From: JANQIV01 sp050117315
GTDB lineage: Bacteria > Bacteroidota > Ignavibacteria > Ignavibacteriales > Melioribacteraceae
Direction of reading: 5' to 3'
DNA: 64,000 nt
Assembly: GCA_050117315.1 (NCBI GenBank)
Contig: JASFMY010000012.1
Span: 1 to 64,000 of the forward strand
Part shown: piece by piece, positions 17,083-26,769 of the stretch
Layout: each line of letters starts with the position of its first letter
How positions within the stretch are numbered: position 1 is the stretch's first letter
Position numbers and translations under genes: made by a program
The notes under the pieces: generated by a model
What the model was told of the DNA's origin: nothing
Database searches by the model: none
The model's input: the letters and a program-made list of their open reading frames with translations, nothing else

Positions 17083-18327
17083 TTATCCTTCGTATTTCTT
17101 AAATAAAATTGAAGTATTATGCCCGCCGAACCCGTATGTATTACTCAATGCATAAGTCATTTCTTTCTCAACTGCTTTATGAGGAGTATAATTCAAATCA
17201 CATTCAGGGTCAGGTTCATCAAGATTTATGGTAGGCGGAATAATACCTTGCTGTAATGCCAGAGAAGTAGCAATAGCTTCAACAGCACCCGCACCGCCAA
17301 GCAAATGCCCGGTCATTGATTTTGTTGAACTTAGAGCCAGCTTGTAAGCATGTTCTCCGAAGAGATTTTTTACAGCTTTGGATTCATTTTTATCATTCAA
17401 CTCTGTAGAAGTACCGTGAGCATTGATATAATCTATTTTTGTCGGCTCAATACCACCGTCTCTAAGAGCTTCTCTCATACACCTGTAAGCTCCATCACCT
17501 TCAGGAGCCGGTGCCGTAATATGAAATGCATCGCCCGTCATTCCAACACCGATTATTTCAGCATAAATCTTAGCTTCCCTTTTAACCGCATGCTCATAAT
17601 CTTCCAAAAGGATTGTCCCCGAACCTTCTCCCATTACAAAACCGTTTCTATCTTTGTCGAAAGGCCTTGACGCTATTTCAGGTTTGTCATTCCATGTTGA
17701 AAGTGTTCTTGCAGCGCAGAAACCCCCAACGGACATCGGTGTTATAGCCGCTTCACTGCCGCCGCAGATCATTAAATCCGCAGAACCTCTTTGAACCAAT
17801 ATATATGCATCAATTATGGCATGGGACGAGGTAGCACATGCAGAGGTTGTAGCATAGTTAGGGCCTTTAAGACCGTGCTCGATTGATATTTGACCGGCTG
17901 CAATATCTGAAATCATCATAGGCACAAAGAAGGGGCTTATTCTCCTTGCACCACCTTCCAAAAAAGCTCTGTGTTGGTTTTCAAAAGTTAACATTCCACC
18001 GATACCGCTTCCATAAATCACACCGAATCTTTCAAGATCAACACTTTCCAAATCTATCTGGGAGTCTTCAATTGCCATTCTACTTGTTGACATAGCATAT
18101 TGAGTAAAAGGGTCCATCCTTCTCATCTGCTTTTTATCGATATATAAAGAAGCATCAAAATCTTTTAATTCACAAGCAATTCTTGACGGATATTCAGAGG
18201 CATCAAATTTCGTAATTAAACCGCCGCCGCTTCTGCCTTCTTTCAATCCGGTCCAAAACTCATCCAGATTATTACCAATCGGGGTAACAGTACCCATTCC
18301 GGTTATAACAACCCGTCTTTTTTCCAT
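17083..18327 (-). CDS. fabF: Beta-ketoacyl-ACP synthase II
   Basis: The condensing enzyme elongates acyl-ACP with malonyl-ACP. The triad is visible: Cys in ATTSACATSSHAI, His in INAHGTSTELND and His in STKSMTGHLLGGAGAVEA. I start it at ATG 18327 (MEKRRVVITGMGTVTPIG, 414 residues), preceded by GGGAG; the longer frame from 18378 has no such site and adds a foreign-looking N-terminus. It lies between acpP and rnc. Confidence 0.95.
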   Translation of the reverse strand: MEKRRVVITGMGTVTPIGNNLDEFWTGLKEGRSGGGLITKFDASEYPSRIACELKDFDASLYIDKKQMRRMDPFTQYAMSTSRMAIEDSQIDLESVDLERFGVIYGSGIGGMLTFENQHRAFLEGGARRISPFFVPMMISDIAAGQISIEHGLKGPNYATTSACATSSHAIIDAYILVQRGSADLMICGGSEAAITPMSVGGFCAARTLSTWNDKPEIASRPFDKDRNGFVMGEGSGTILLEDYEHAVKREAKIYAEIIGVGMTGDAFHITAPAPEGDGAYRCMREALRDGGIEPTKIDYINAHGTSTELNDKNESKAVKNLFGEHAYKLALSSTKSMTGHLLGGAGAVEAIATSLALQQGIIPPTINLDEPDPECDLNYTPHKAVEKEMTYALSNTYGFGGHNTSILFKKYEG

Positions 18328-18394
18328 GAAAAAGTCTCCCAAAATTTCATTTAAACTATGACTACAAACAGTAGCCATAGCATAATAAACTTAA

Positions 18395-18634
18395 TTACTC
18401 GCTTTTGCTTTCTTTTAAATAATTAATAGCGTCGCCAACTGTTGCAATTTTTTCAGCATCTTCATCAGGAATAGAAATACCGAATTCCGATTCAAATCCC
18501 ATTACTAATTCGACTATGTCTAATGAGTCTGCACCTAAATCGTTTGTAAAAGATGCTTCATTTGTAATAGCACTTTCTTCAACACCCAGTTTATCCATAA
18601 TAATTTCTTTTACTTTTGCTTCAACGTTTTCCAT
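18395..18634 (-). CDS. acpP: Acyl carrier protein
   Basis: A 79-residue acidic four-helix protein carries growing acyl chains on phosphopantetheine. The attachment serine is in LGADSLDIVELVM, the universal DSL motif. FGISIPDEDAEKIATVGDAI is the usual helix III/IV region. AGGAG-type bases precede the start. Its place between fabG and fabF is the standard order. Confidence 0.96.
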   Translation of the reverse strand: MENVEAKVKEIIMDKLGVEESAITNEASFTNDLGADSLDIVELVMGFESEFGISIPDEDAEKIATVGDAINYLKESKSE

Positions 18635-18674
18635 GAGGTTCTCCTATTATAGTTTTATTAATGAATAAGATAAT

Positions 18675-19499
18675 TTACATTACCATTCCGCCGTCTACAT
18701 TAATGACCTGTCCGGTTATATAGTCGGCATCTTTACTGCATAGAAAAGCCACTACTCTTGCAACATCCTCCGGTGTTCCCATTCTTTTCATAGGAACATT
18801 TTTTAATAGCGCTTCTCTTTGTTTATCATTTAATTTTTTTGTCATGTCTGTTTCAATAAATCCGGGAGCAACTGCGTTAACAGTAATATTTCTTCCTGCT
18901 AATTCTTTGGCCATAGATTTTGTTAGGCCGATAACACCCGCTTTGGAAGCAGCATAATTTGCCTGCCCTGCATTTCCGATAACACCGACAACAGAAGCTA
19001 TGTTTACTATCCTGCCGTATCTTTGTCCTACCATGTGTTTTAAGACAGCCTTGGAATAATTGAATGTGCCCTTTAAGTTAATGTCAATTACTTTTTGGAA
19101 ATCATCTTCCGACATTCTTAACATTAAGTTATCTCTTGTAATTCCTGCATTGTTGATAAGAATATCAACCCCGCCGAGTTTCTCGATTGCATAGTCAATT
19201 GTATCCTGGGCATCTTGCATTGAAGTTGCATCGGCTTTAAAGCCGTAGATTTTTGTGCCCGGGTTGTTTATTTCTTTTGCAATTTCTTCAGCACATTCGT
19301 CACAGTTATTATAGATAAATACGACATCTGAAAAAAGTACCCCGCAGCAGCTTCTTTTTGCTAATTCTTTAACAATCGCTTTGCCGATTCCTCTTGTTCC
19401 GCCGGTAACAATTGCCTTTTGATTCGGGCGCATGTAATCTGCCAGATTAAAGGTTGTTGTTTTCTCCAAGATATTCTCCCCGGTATTGTTCAAGCTCAT
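18675..19499 (-). CDS. fabG: 3-oxoacyl-ACP reductase
   Basis: An NADPH-dependent short-chain dehydrogenase of the elongation cycle. It shows the Rossmann motif VTGGTRGIGKAI, the ILINNAGITRDNLM segment, and Ser-Tyr-Lys in NIASVVGVIG with QANYAASKAG, ending GQVINVDGGMVM. The start is ambiguous. ATG 19499 has AGGAG upstream but overlaps the DUF3109 gene by 53 bases; TTG 19469 sits 6 bases after GGGGAG; ATG 19433 (MRPNQKAIVTGG) gives the usual length of about 250. Residues 40-60 carry an unusual Cys-rich insert (RSCCGVLF, then YNNCDECAEEI). Confidence 0.93.
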   Translation of the reverse strand: MSLNNTGENILEKTTTFNLADYMRPNQKAIVTGGTRGIGKAIVKELAKRSCCGVLFSDVVFIYNNCDECAEEIAKEINNPGTKIYGFKADATSMQDAQDTIDYAIEKLGGVDILINNAGITRDNLMLRMSEDDFQKVIDINLKGTFNYSKAVLKHMVGQRYGRIVNIASVVGVIGNAGQANYAASKAGVIGLTKSMAKELAGRNITVNAVAPGFIETDMTKKLNDKQREALLKNVPMKRMGTPEDVARVVAFLCSKDADYITGQVINVDGGMVM

Positions 19500-20040
19500 T
19501 GAATCCCTCTTCTCCTAATAAAAATTTCAGTTCTTCTTTACAGCATTCAAAAATAGTTGAGTGCTGATTCTTTTTCAAGTTGCAAAAGTGAAGACGGTTA
19601 AGATGGTCATCGTCAACCGTAATTGTATCTTGGTAAATAACCAAGGGAAATAATATACAATATAATGGTTTATATTTCCACTTGAATTCACCATCTTCAA
19701 TTGCAATTTTTTGTAATGTACAGTAACCCTGTTTATCTAAAAACACACATTTTCCGTTGTATAATTCCGTACCGACCGCGACTCCCGAATCAAAATCTTC
19801 ATCATCTTCAGGCGGTTCAAACCACTTACTTACATCCGTAGTTTGAGAATCATCCATTGATTTAATAACACGGTCTTTAATTTCAACTATTATGTCATGT
19901 TCTTTCAAATCGGTGTAAACACCGTAATAACAGCATTCACCTGAACAGATACAAACATCACAAGACTTCACAAATTTATGCGTAAAAATCAGCGGATCAA
20001 TATAATAATCGCCGATGACTTTTTTTTCTTTTTTTGCCAT
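19447..20040 (-). CDS. DUF3109 family (YkgJ-like) cysteine protein
   Basis: The 197-residue soluble protein has the pattern CDVCICSGECCYYGVY near residues 29-44, then CVFLDKQGYCTLQ, LYCILFP, HFCNL and ECC, which matches the DUF3109 relatives of the YkgJ zinc/iron-chelating family. The function is not known. It is inserted inside the fatty-acid cluster: it starts directly before the end of fabD and overlaps fabG, so it is co-translated with lipid synthesis genes. A link to fatty-acid synthesis is inference from position only. Confidence 0.8.
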   Translation of the reverse strand: MAKKEKKVIGDYYIDPLIFTHKFVKSCDVCICSGECCYYGVYTDLKEHDIIVEIKDRVIKSMDDSQTTDVSKWFEPPEDDEDFDSGVAVGTELYNGKCVFLDKQGYCTLQKIAIEDGEFKWKYKPLYCILFPLVIYQDTITVDDDHLNRLHFCNLKKNQHSTIFECCKEELKFLLGEEGFNELEQYRGEYLGENNNL

Positions 20041-20954
20041 TAAATAAGGCCTTCCAGATCGGAATATTTTTCCAACCCGGAGATTTTTACATCTCTATCT
20101 ATTCTTTTTACCAAACCTTGCAAAACTTTTCCCGGACCGATTTCAACAAATTCGGTAATCCCTTCTTCAATCATATTTTTTATTGTTTCTTCCCATCTTA
20201 CAGGAGACGTAAGTTGTTCAAACAACAAATTACCGATTTCATTTTTACCGCTAACCGGTTTTGCCGTTACATTTGCATAAACATGTTTTATCGCGTTTTT
20301 GATTTCAGCATTATCTAATTTTTGTTTGAATTTATCTTTTGCGCTTTGCATTAACGGTGAATGAAAAGCCCCGCTTACAACAAGCTCTTTAACCATTTTT
20401 GCACCGACAATTTTGCTTAATTCCATTGCTTTGCGAACACCGTCAACCGAGCCGGATATTACAATCTGCCCGGGAGAATTAAAATTTGCACATTGTACAA
20501 TTCCTGCTTCCGATGCTTCTTTGCAGATTTCCTCTACCTTTTCCGGTATTAGACCGATTACTGCCGCCATTGTTCCGGGTTGTTCTACTCCCGCCTGCAG
20601 CATTGATTGTCCCCTGAACCTGACAAGCTTTAGCGCATCAACAAAATCAAGCGCGCCGGCTGCAACCAGTGAAGAATATTCTCCAAGGGAATGCCCTGCA
20701 GTTGCATCAAAATTTTTCTCTTTGAGAAGATTAAATATTAATATGCTGTGAAGAAATATCGCAGGTTGAGTAACATCGGTTTGTTTTAATGAATCAATTG
20801 GACCTTCAAACATAATTCCGGAAAGGTCAAATCCCAATGCATCATTTGCTGAGTCAATTATTTCTTTTGCTTTATCCGAACTCTCATAAATGTCTTTTGC
20901 CATTCCAACAAACTGCGAACCCTGGCCCGGAAACAAATATGCAATTTTACTCAT
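20040..20954 (-). CDS. fabD: Malonyl-CoA:ACP transacylase
   Basis: The 304-residue enzyme loads malonyl groups onto ACP. It begins IAYLFPGQGSQFVGMAKDI; the nucleophile serine is in GHSLGEYSSLVAAG and the active-site His in SGAFHSPLMQ. Its start codon overlaps the fabH stop and its end abuts the DUF3109 start, so the genes are tightly coupled. Confidence 0.96.
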   Translation of the reverse strand: MSKIAYLFPGQGSQFVGMAKDIYESSDKAKEIIDSANDALGFDLSGIMFEGPIDSLKQTDVTQPAIFLHSILIFNLLKEKNFDATAGHSLGEYSSLVAAGALDFVDALKLVRFRGQSMLQAGVEQPGTMAAVIGLIPEKVEEICKEASEAGIVQCANFNSPGQIVISGSVDGVRKAMELSKIVGAKMVKELVVSGAFHSPLMQSAKDKFKQKLDNAEIKNAIKHVYANVTAKPVSGKNEIGNLLFEQLTSPVRWEETIKNMIEEGITEFVEIGPGKVLQGLVKRIDRDVKISGLEKYSDLEGLI

Positions 20955-21967
20955 TAGTCCATACTCCAGACTAAGTGAGCAGCACCCCAGGTAAAACCTG
21001 CACCAAATGCAGAAAGGATCAAATTATCACCTCTTTTAATTTTACCATTCCTGTAATATTCAACCAGACATGAAGGTATTGTTGCAGCAGTCGTATTCCC
21101 GTATTTATCAATATTAATCATAACTTTTTCTCTTTCCAATCCCATTCTTCGTGCTGTAGCATCAATAATTCTCATGTTGGCTTGATGAGGGACCAGGTAA
21201 GCAACATCTTCGGATTTAAGCCCTTGTTTCTCCATAATTTCAACGGATACGTCTGCCATGCCTTTTACAGCCACTTTAAAAACAGCCTGTCCGTCCTGGT
21301 AAATATAATGCATTTTTTTATCAACAGTATCATATGTAGGCGGGTTCAAACTTCCACCGCCTTTCATGTTCAAACTATCTTTGCCGGTTCCGTCGATTCT
21401 AAGAATCGAATTTTGCAAACCCAGTTCAAAATTTTCAGTTCGCTGAAGAAGAACCGCGGCGCCTGCATCACCAAAAAGAATACATGTGTTTCTATCCGTG
21501 TAATCGGTAATTGAACTCATTTTATCGGCGCCGATAAGCAGAACATTTTTATACTGCCCGCTTTCTATGAAGGTTGCGGCGGTTTGTAAAGCAAATAAAA
21601 AACCGGAACATGCTGCTGAAAGGTCAAAGCCCCAAGCATTAACCGCACCGATTTTTTCCTGCACAAGGCATGCCGTTGCAGGAAAGAACATATCCGGCGT
21701 AACGGTTGCAACAATAATTATTTCGATGTCTTCAGGTTTCACGTCTGTAGTTTTAAACAAGTCTTGTGCCGCTCTTGCAGCAAGATCACTTGTGGCGCCT
21801 TCTTCAAGAATTCTTCTTTCTCTTATTCCTGTTCTTGTTACAATCCACTCATCATTAGTATCAACAATTGATTCCATGTATTTATTGTCATAGATTTTTT
21901 CAGGTACGTACATACCAACAGCGGTAATTTCAGCACAATATTTTTTTGAGTTATTTTGATTTTCCAT
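20954..21967 (-). CDS. fabH: Beta-ketoacyl-ACP synthase III
   Basis: The 337-residue enzyme starts fatty-acid synthesis by condensing an acyl-CoA primer with malonyl-ACP. The catalytic Cys is in DLSAACSGFLFALQ, the His in VPHQANMRIIDA and the Asn in YGNTTAATIPS. The 5' end overlaps plsX by 17 bases. Branched-chain primers are possible in view of the acyl-CoA genes downstream at 27.7-31 kb, but the sequence does not show primer preference. Confidence 0.96.
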   Translation of the reverse strand: MENQNNSKKYCAEITAVGMYVPEKIYDNKYMESIVDTNDEWIVTRTGIRERRILEEGATSDLAARAAQDLFKTTDVKPEDIEIIIVATVTPDMFFPATACLVQEKIGAVNAWGFDLSAACSGFLFALQTAATFIESGQYKNVLLIGADKMSSITDYTDRNTCILFGDAGAAVLLQRTENFELGLQNSILRIDGTGKDSLNMKGGGSLNPPTYDTVDKKMHYIYQDGQAVFKVAVKGMADVSVEIMEKQGLKSEDVAYLVPHQANMRIIDATARRMGLEREKVMINIDKYGNTTAATIPSCLVEYYRNGKIKRGDNLILSAFGAGFTWGAAHLVWSMD

Positions 21968-22973
21968 ATTCTTCCAGAGCTTGATTGAATTTCTGAATTA
22001 ATTTTTTATCGCACATTTCTTTAGCTTTAAAGATCATATTTTTTATAGCGAGCACGGAACTTGAGCCGTGACCGATTATACAAATTCCGTTTACGCCCAA
22101 CAGCGGTACTCCGCCGTAAGACTGGTAATCAATATCTTTTAGCGCACTTTTCAAAGTGAATTTTGCAACAAGAGCTTTTAGTTTATTGATTATCCCTTCT
22201 TCAGCGTATTTAGTAATTTTCGTCTTTAAAAAACCTAAAAAACTTTCTGCAAGTTTTAAAACAATATTTCCAACAAATCCGTCACAGACAACAATATCAA
22301 CAGTACCTTTCATTATGTCCCTGCCTTCAACATTGCCGTAGAAATTTATTGGAGCTTCCTTAAGAAGTTTTGATGCGGCAAATGTAAGATCATTACCTTT
22401 AGAATCTTCTTCGCCTACACTTAATAAACCTACCGATGGATTTTTAATATCCAGCATTTCCCTGGAGTAAATTGATCCAAGCAGAGCATATTCAAGTAAA
22501 TGGTGAGCCTTACTGTCCACACTTGCGCCAACATCATAAACATTACATGAACCGCCTTTTTCCGTGGGCATTGCAGCGCCTATAGTCGGCCTGCTGACTC
22601 CTTTTAATCTTCCCATGATTAAAGTAGCGGCAGCCATAACCGCACCGGAATTACCTGCGCTTACAAATGCTTCGGCATTACCTTCTTTAACTAATTTTGC
22701 TCCTATTGAAATTGAAGAGTCTGTTTTTTCTTTTATGGATGCAGTAGGACCATCTTTCATTTCAATAACTTGAGAAGCGTTGACTATGTTATCTTCATTA
22801 AACGACTTATTGTTATCGCGAAGGACTTGCAATATTTCTTCTTTTTTACCGACAAGTACAACATCAATATTTTTGGCGTCTTCAACTGCTTCAACAGCCC
22901 CTAATACAACATTAAGGGGAGCATAATCTCCCCCCATTGCATCAACTACAATTCTGCATTTACAATCTTTCAT
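21951..22973 (-). CDS. plsX: Phosphate acyltransferase PlsX
   Basis: The 340-residue enzyme converts acyl-ACP to acyl-phosphate for phospholipid synthesis. IVVDAMGGDYAP at the N-terminus, KEGNAEAFVSAGNSGAVMAA, NVYDVGASVDSK and VVCDGFVGNIVLK are family signatures. It lies directly behind rpmF and overlaps fabH, the common yceD-rpmF-plsX-fabH order. Confidence 0.95.
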   Translation of the reverse strand: MKDCKCRIVVDAMGGDYAPLNVVLGAVEAVEDAKNIDVVLVGKKEEILQVLRDNNKSFNEDNIVNASQVIEMKDGPTASIKEKTDSSISIGAKLVKEGNAEAFVSAGNSGAVMAAATLIMGRLKGVSRPTIGAAMPTEKGGSCNVYDVGASVDSKAHHLLEYALLGSIYSREMLDIKNPSVGLLSVGEEDSKGNDLTFAASKLLKEAPINFYGNVEGRDIMKGTVDIVVCDGFVGNIVLKLAESFLGFLKTKITKYAEEGIINKLKALVAKFTLKSALKDIDYQSYGGVPLLGVNGICIIGHGSSSVLAIKNMIFKAKEMCDKKLIQKFNQALEEYGKSK

Positions 22974-22983
22974 TTAAAAATTT

Positions 22984-23163
22984 TTATGATTCCGGAACAA
23001 ATTCAGATCTGCCTGCATAATAACCACAGCTTGGGCATGCTCTGTGGCTTAATTTCATATCACCGCAGTTTGAACACTTCGTTAAGGAAGGAGCACTAGC
23101 TTTATAATGAGTTCTTCTTTTATCTCTTCTACTCTTAGATATTTTTCTCTTTGGATGAGCCAT
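22984..23163 (-). CDS. rpmF: 50S ribosomal protein L32
   Basis: A 59-residue frame beginning MAHPKRKISKSRRDKRRTHY is ribosomal protein L32. Two CxxC pairs, CSNCGDM and CPSCGYY, form the zinc-ribbon version of L32. The basic N-terminus and length fit exactly. It starts immediately after the yceD-like gene stops and precedes plsX. Confidence 0.95.
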   Translation of the reverse strand: MAHPKRKISKSRRDKRRTHYKASAPSLTKCSNCGDMKLSHRACPSCGYYAGRSEFVPES

Positions 23164-23164
23164 T

Positions 23165-23680
23165 CTATTCCCTTTTATTATTATTAAACTTGTCTTTCAA
23201 TTTTTGCAGCGGTTCCCAAACCGGGTTAATTTCTTCATCGCTGCATTTGCATTCTTCGTCATTTAAATTTGCGCCGCACTTTGAACAAAGACCCTTACAA
23301 TCTTCATCGCAGAGCACTTTCATAGGTTCTGCAAGCTGTGCATATTCAGCCGCATCGTCATCTAAGATAATTTTGTCCGTGTCGGGTGATAAATAATGAA
23401 CGTTAAGTTCCTCTTCATCAACTTCATCATTACCGAAGAGATAAATTAATTGGAACTTGTTTTCGAGTAATTTATCAAAATCTTTAGTGCACCTGTCACA
23501 ATTTAAATGAGCGTTAACGGATAAATAACAATCAAACACAATTTGATTTGGTGATTTATCCATCTTAATATTTAATGAAACATCTCCGTAAAACGGAGGA
23601 CCAATATTCAATTTTTCTACTGATTTTTTCAGGTCTAAATAGTGAATACCGTCAGAATAATTTGTGTATTTTATAACCAC
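23165..23680 (-). CDS. yceD: YceD / DUF177 family protein
   Basis: The 171-residue acidic protein has the DUF177 layout: CDRCTKDF in the middle and a C-terminal CDEDCKGLCSKCGANLNDEE segment that may bind metal. Family members are nearly always next to rpmF and are linked to 23S rRNA or ribosome assembly; the exact role is unsettled. It heads the ten-gene minus-strand cluster, so the promoter should lie in 23681-23760. No clear -7/-33 boxes could be assigned. Confidence 0.9.
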   Translation of the reverse strand: MVIKYTNYSDGIHYLDLKKSVEKLNIGPPFYGDVSLNIKMDKSPNQIVFDCYLSVNAHLNCDRCTKDFDKLLENKFQLIYLFGNDEVDEEELNVHYLSPDTDKIILDDDAAEYAQLAEPMKVLCDEDCKGLCSKCGANLNDEECKCSDEEINPVWEPLQKLKDKFNNNKRE

Positions 23681-24049
23681 GATTTAAACCCAAAAAAATA
23701 ATCTCGAAATATAATTACTGAATTTTTGATAATCAAGAAAACTTCTTGGCCTGAGAAAGCTTCTCGCATTTTCAGAAAAAACATTTTTTGTCATGTTGAG
23801 TTTTACCTAACCGCCTTTTGCCCGGTTTATAAAAACCATTAATTAAAGATTTTGAATTTCCATTTTGATAAGCCCGTTTTACCTAGTCGAAATAAGTCGG
23901 CGGACTCAATATAACAATTATATTTCTTTCCTAATTTTACAGAAGTTTCTTATCATATTTTAAAATAATAATTATATTCATTTAACAAAAATTTACCATC
24001 TAAAATATTTTTTTATAAATTACAGCTTAAATCTTACTATATAAAAACA
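23681..24049. other. Divergent intergenic region
   Basis: These 369 bases separate the fatty-acid cluster (minus) from the ABC-2 permease gene (plus) and should hold both promoters. A short palindrome (gagaaagcttctc, about 23755) is visible. I see no gene, RNA structure or repeat shared with other gaps. Confidence 0.5.
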
Positions 24050-25243
24050 ATGAACAAATCTTTTACAATTGCCAAATGGGATTTTTATCAAAAAGTAAAA
24101 AGAAAATCATTTTTGTTTTTTGTGCTTTTCTTCCCTGTTATATTAATCGCCATCGGGATCCTGCCAGGTTTGTTGCAGTCAAATAATGCAATTGATAATA
24201 AAAGAGTCGGGATTATAGATAACGAACATATTCTTACAGATAAATTTGTAAACATATTAAATGAGTCGCCGGATAAAAAAATAGAATTTGAAAAAATCGA
24301 TTTACCGGATTTTAACCTTACCCAAAAAATAAGTTTTGCAGAACAGCTTTTAGAAACAAACAATCTTTCGGGATATTTAGTTTTAAAAAACAATTCGGGC
24401 AAATTAACTGCCGAACTTCACAATAATTATGAATTCAACTACAACGACCGGTTGACCATTCAAAATCTATTTTTAACTACATATCTAAAGTTAAATCCCG
24501 GCAATAATTTATTTAAAGAATTTGAGCTGGTTGAAATAAAAAAGGAGAAAAAAAACGGATCGCTTTTATCCAAATTTTATAGTTCATACATTCTAACAAT
24601 GCTTCTGGCATTAATGATTTTAGTAAACGGCGGCATGATGACACGCAGTTTACGTGAGGAAAAAAACAACCGCTTAATTGAACTTTATCTATCAAGCGCA
24701 TCAGTTCAGGACCTGCTATACGGCAAAATGATATCTTTAACATTAATTGCTACTATTCAAATAATAACATGGGGCATTATAATTGTTTTATTCCGGGATT
24801 CCGAATACCTTCTCACGGCAGGAAACAATTTATTATTAATTTTAATTTTCATTATAACCGCCTTTGTGTTTTATTCGTCAATATTTATAGGACTCGGCGC
24901 CCTGATATCCACTGAACAGGAGTCACAACAGGTTAACAGTATTTTAAGTATAATTCTTATATTTCCTATTGTAATTTCCACAATGATAATTGATACGCCC
25001 GGTTCTTTTGTTTCGCAAGTTTTGTCGTATTTTCCATTTACAAGTGCGCCTATAATGATAATGAGAATTAATGTTTCTTCGCCTAATTTTGTTGAAATCA
25101 TTTTATCATTAGGGATTTTAATTCTTAGTGCAATACTTTTTGTAAAGGCTTCTTCAAAACTTTTCAAAATCGGAATGTTGTCGTTCGATAATAAATTAGT
25201 TTTTACAGATGTAAAAAAAATATTACTAAACAAGAGCAATTAA
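24050..25243 (+). CDS. ABC-2 type transporter permease
   Basis: The 397-residue membrane protein has one N-terminal transmembrane segment (SFLFFVLFFPVILIAIGILP), a periplasmic region of about 140 residues, then five or so segments near the C-terminus starting at YILTMLLALMILVNGGMM. This is the NatB/YhaP-like ABC-2 permease layout; EEKNNRLIELYLSS is the typical coupling segment. Substrate is unknown. The ATPase that should precede it is absent here, since upstream is a bare gap, so it must pair with one encoded elsewhere. It is followed without a gap by prsW. Confidence 0.85.
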   Translation: MNKSFTIAKWDFYQKVKRKSFLFFVLFFPVILIAIGILPGLLQSNNAIDNKRVGIIDNEHILTDKFVNILNESPDKKIEFEKIDLPDFNLTQKISFAEQLLETNNLSGYLVLKNNSGKLTAELHNNYEFNYNDRLTIQNLFLTTYLKLNPGNNLFKEFELVEIKKEKKNGSLLSKFYSSYILTMLLALMILVNGGMMTRSLREEKNNRLIELYLSSASVQDLLYGKMISLTLIATIQIITWGIIIVLFRDSEYLLTAGNNLLLILIFIITAFVFYSSIFIGLGALISTEQESQQVNSILSIILIFPIVISTMIIDTPGSFVSQVLSYFPFTSAPIMIMRINVSSPNFVEIILSLGILILSAILFVKASSKLFKIGMLSFDNKLVFTDVKKILLNKSN

Positions 25244-26179
25244 ATGGTTATTGCATCGCTTATAGCAGCCATAATTCCTATGGTCACCTATTTATTTATT
25301 ATCTGGAAAATGGACAAATACGAACCGGAGCCTTTTAAGATAGTATTAAAACATTTCCTTTACGGTGCTTTCGGATCAATAATATTAGCTTTAGTCGGAA
25401 GCAGTATCTTATCAATGCAGTTGGGTTTATTTGTAAAAAATCCGGCTCAGTTAAGTTTGTACGAAACAATATTGGTGGCTCCTTTTATTGAAGAAATAAC
25501 AAAAGGAATTTATTTGTTCGGTACTTCCCGTAAAAAAGTTTTTGACAATTTAACCGACGGATTGGTATACGGCGGCGCTATCGGACTCGGTTTCGGCATG
25601 ACTGAAAACTTCATCTATTTTATTACTTTCCCCGAAACAATTACACAATGGATTGGTCTTGTAATTATCAGGTCAAGTTTTTCTGCAGTAATGCACTGTA
25701 TTGCAACCGCAACCGTCGGGGCATTTTTAGGGCTTGCAAAATTTTCAGTAAAAGAGAATAAATCGCTGTTGACATTCTTCGGGTTTATCATAGCTATGTT
25801 TCTTCACTTTTCATGGAACTTTACGGTTAGTTTCGACACCACTTATTACTTTGGATTTTTGGCGCTTTTCGTAATTATTATCTTTTTTATATTATTGTTT
25901 AACTATTCACTAAAGACCGAGCAAAAAATAATTATTAAAGAACTATCTGAAGAAAATATTCCTAAAGATCATATAAATATTATTGCGTCCTCTTTAAGCA
26001 GATTAAAAGGCTGGGTTGATGAAGGGGTAAGAAAAAGATACATTTATGCAGCCATTAAACTTGCTTTTAGAAAAGTAGAATTCAGGAATTCCCCGGTTCA
26101 ATTAAAACCGTTCTATGCAAGTGAAGTGATTAAATACAGAATCCAACTCGAACAAATAATAAGTACTTTTAAGAAATAA
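25244..26179 (+). CDS. PrsW-family intramembrane metalloprotease
   Basis: The 311-residue membrane protein has about eight segments. KMDKYEPEPFKIVLKHF, APFIEEITKGIYL (the EExxK catalytic motif), GLGFGMTENFIYF and a later AMFLHFSWNFTV (metal-binding His) match PrsW. In Bacillus PrsW cleaves an anti-sigma factor; related CAAX-type proteases have other roles. The anti-sigma protein at 51926-52348 would be one candidate target, a guess only. The ATG begins at the base after the permease stop codon. Confidence 0.85.
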   Translation: MVIASLIAAIIPMVTYLFIIWKMDKYEPEPFKIVLKHFLYGAFGSIILALVGSSILSMQLGLFVKNPAQLSLYETILVAPFIEEITKGIYLFGTSRKKVFDNLTDGLVYGGAIGLGFGMTENFIYFITFPETITQWIGLVIIRSSFSAVMHCIATATVGAFLGLAKFSVKENKSLLTFFGFIIAMFLHFSWNFTVSFDTTYYFGFLALFVIIIFFILLFNYSLKTEQKIIIKELSEENIPKDHINIIASSLSRLKGWVDEGVRKRYIYAAIKLAFRKVEFRNSPVQLKPFYASEVIKYRIQLEQIISTFKK

Positions 26180-26190
26180 AAGAAGAAGAA

Positions 26191-26766
26191 GTGAGCAAAA
26201 TAGGAATATTCGGCGGAACGTTTGACCCTATTCATCTAGGGCATTTGATTACTACACAGATTGTATACGAAAAAAGGAAACTTGATAAAATAATATTTAT
26301 ACCTGCATTTATTTCACCCCACAAAATTCATAAGTTTGCCTCATCCCCTGTTCACCGCTTGAATATGCTAAAATATGCAATTGAAGATTTTGATCATTTC
26401 GACATTTCGAATATTGAGTTGAACAAACAAGAAATATCTTACACAATAAATACAATTGCAGAGTTAAAAAAAATTTACGACAATATTGAATTGATAATCG
26501 GTTTTGATAACCTGGTTGTTTTTGACAAGTGGTATAAATCCGATGAAATAATTAAGATGGTTGAACTAATAGTGATGAAAAGGAGTTTTGATAAAGAGGT
26601 GAAAAACATTCATAAATATTTCGGCGAAGCTGTTTTTGTTGATACTCCGAATATTGAAATATCATCGACAGAAATTAGAGACAGGGTCAATAAAGGATTG
26701 TCAATTGATTTTATGGTTCCGGCTAAGGTAAAAGATTATATCGAAAAAAATAATTTGTACAAATGA
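26191..26766 (+). CDS. nadD: Nicotinate-nucleotide adenylyltransferase
   Basis: The 191-residue enzyme joins nicotinate mononucleotide and ATP in NAD synthesis. GIFGGTFDPIHLGHLI is the nucleotidyl-transferase signature and EISSTEIRDRV the ISSTxIR motif. The start is GTG 26191, preceded by an AGAAGAAG stretch. It lies between prsW and meaB in one run of plus-strand genes. Confidence 0.95.
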   Translation: MSKIGIFGGTFDPIHLGHLITTQIVYEKRKLDKIIFIPAFISPHKIHKFASSPVHRLNMLKYAIEDFDHFDISNIELNKQEISYTINTIAELKKIYDNIELIIGFDNLVVFDKWYKSDEIIKMVELIVMKRSFDKEVKNIHKYFGEAVFVDTPNIEISSTEIRDRVNKGLSIDFMVPAKVKDYIEKNNLYK

Positions 26767-26769
26767 CAC

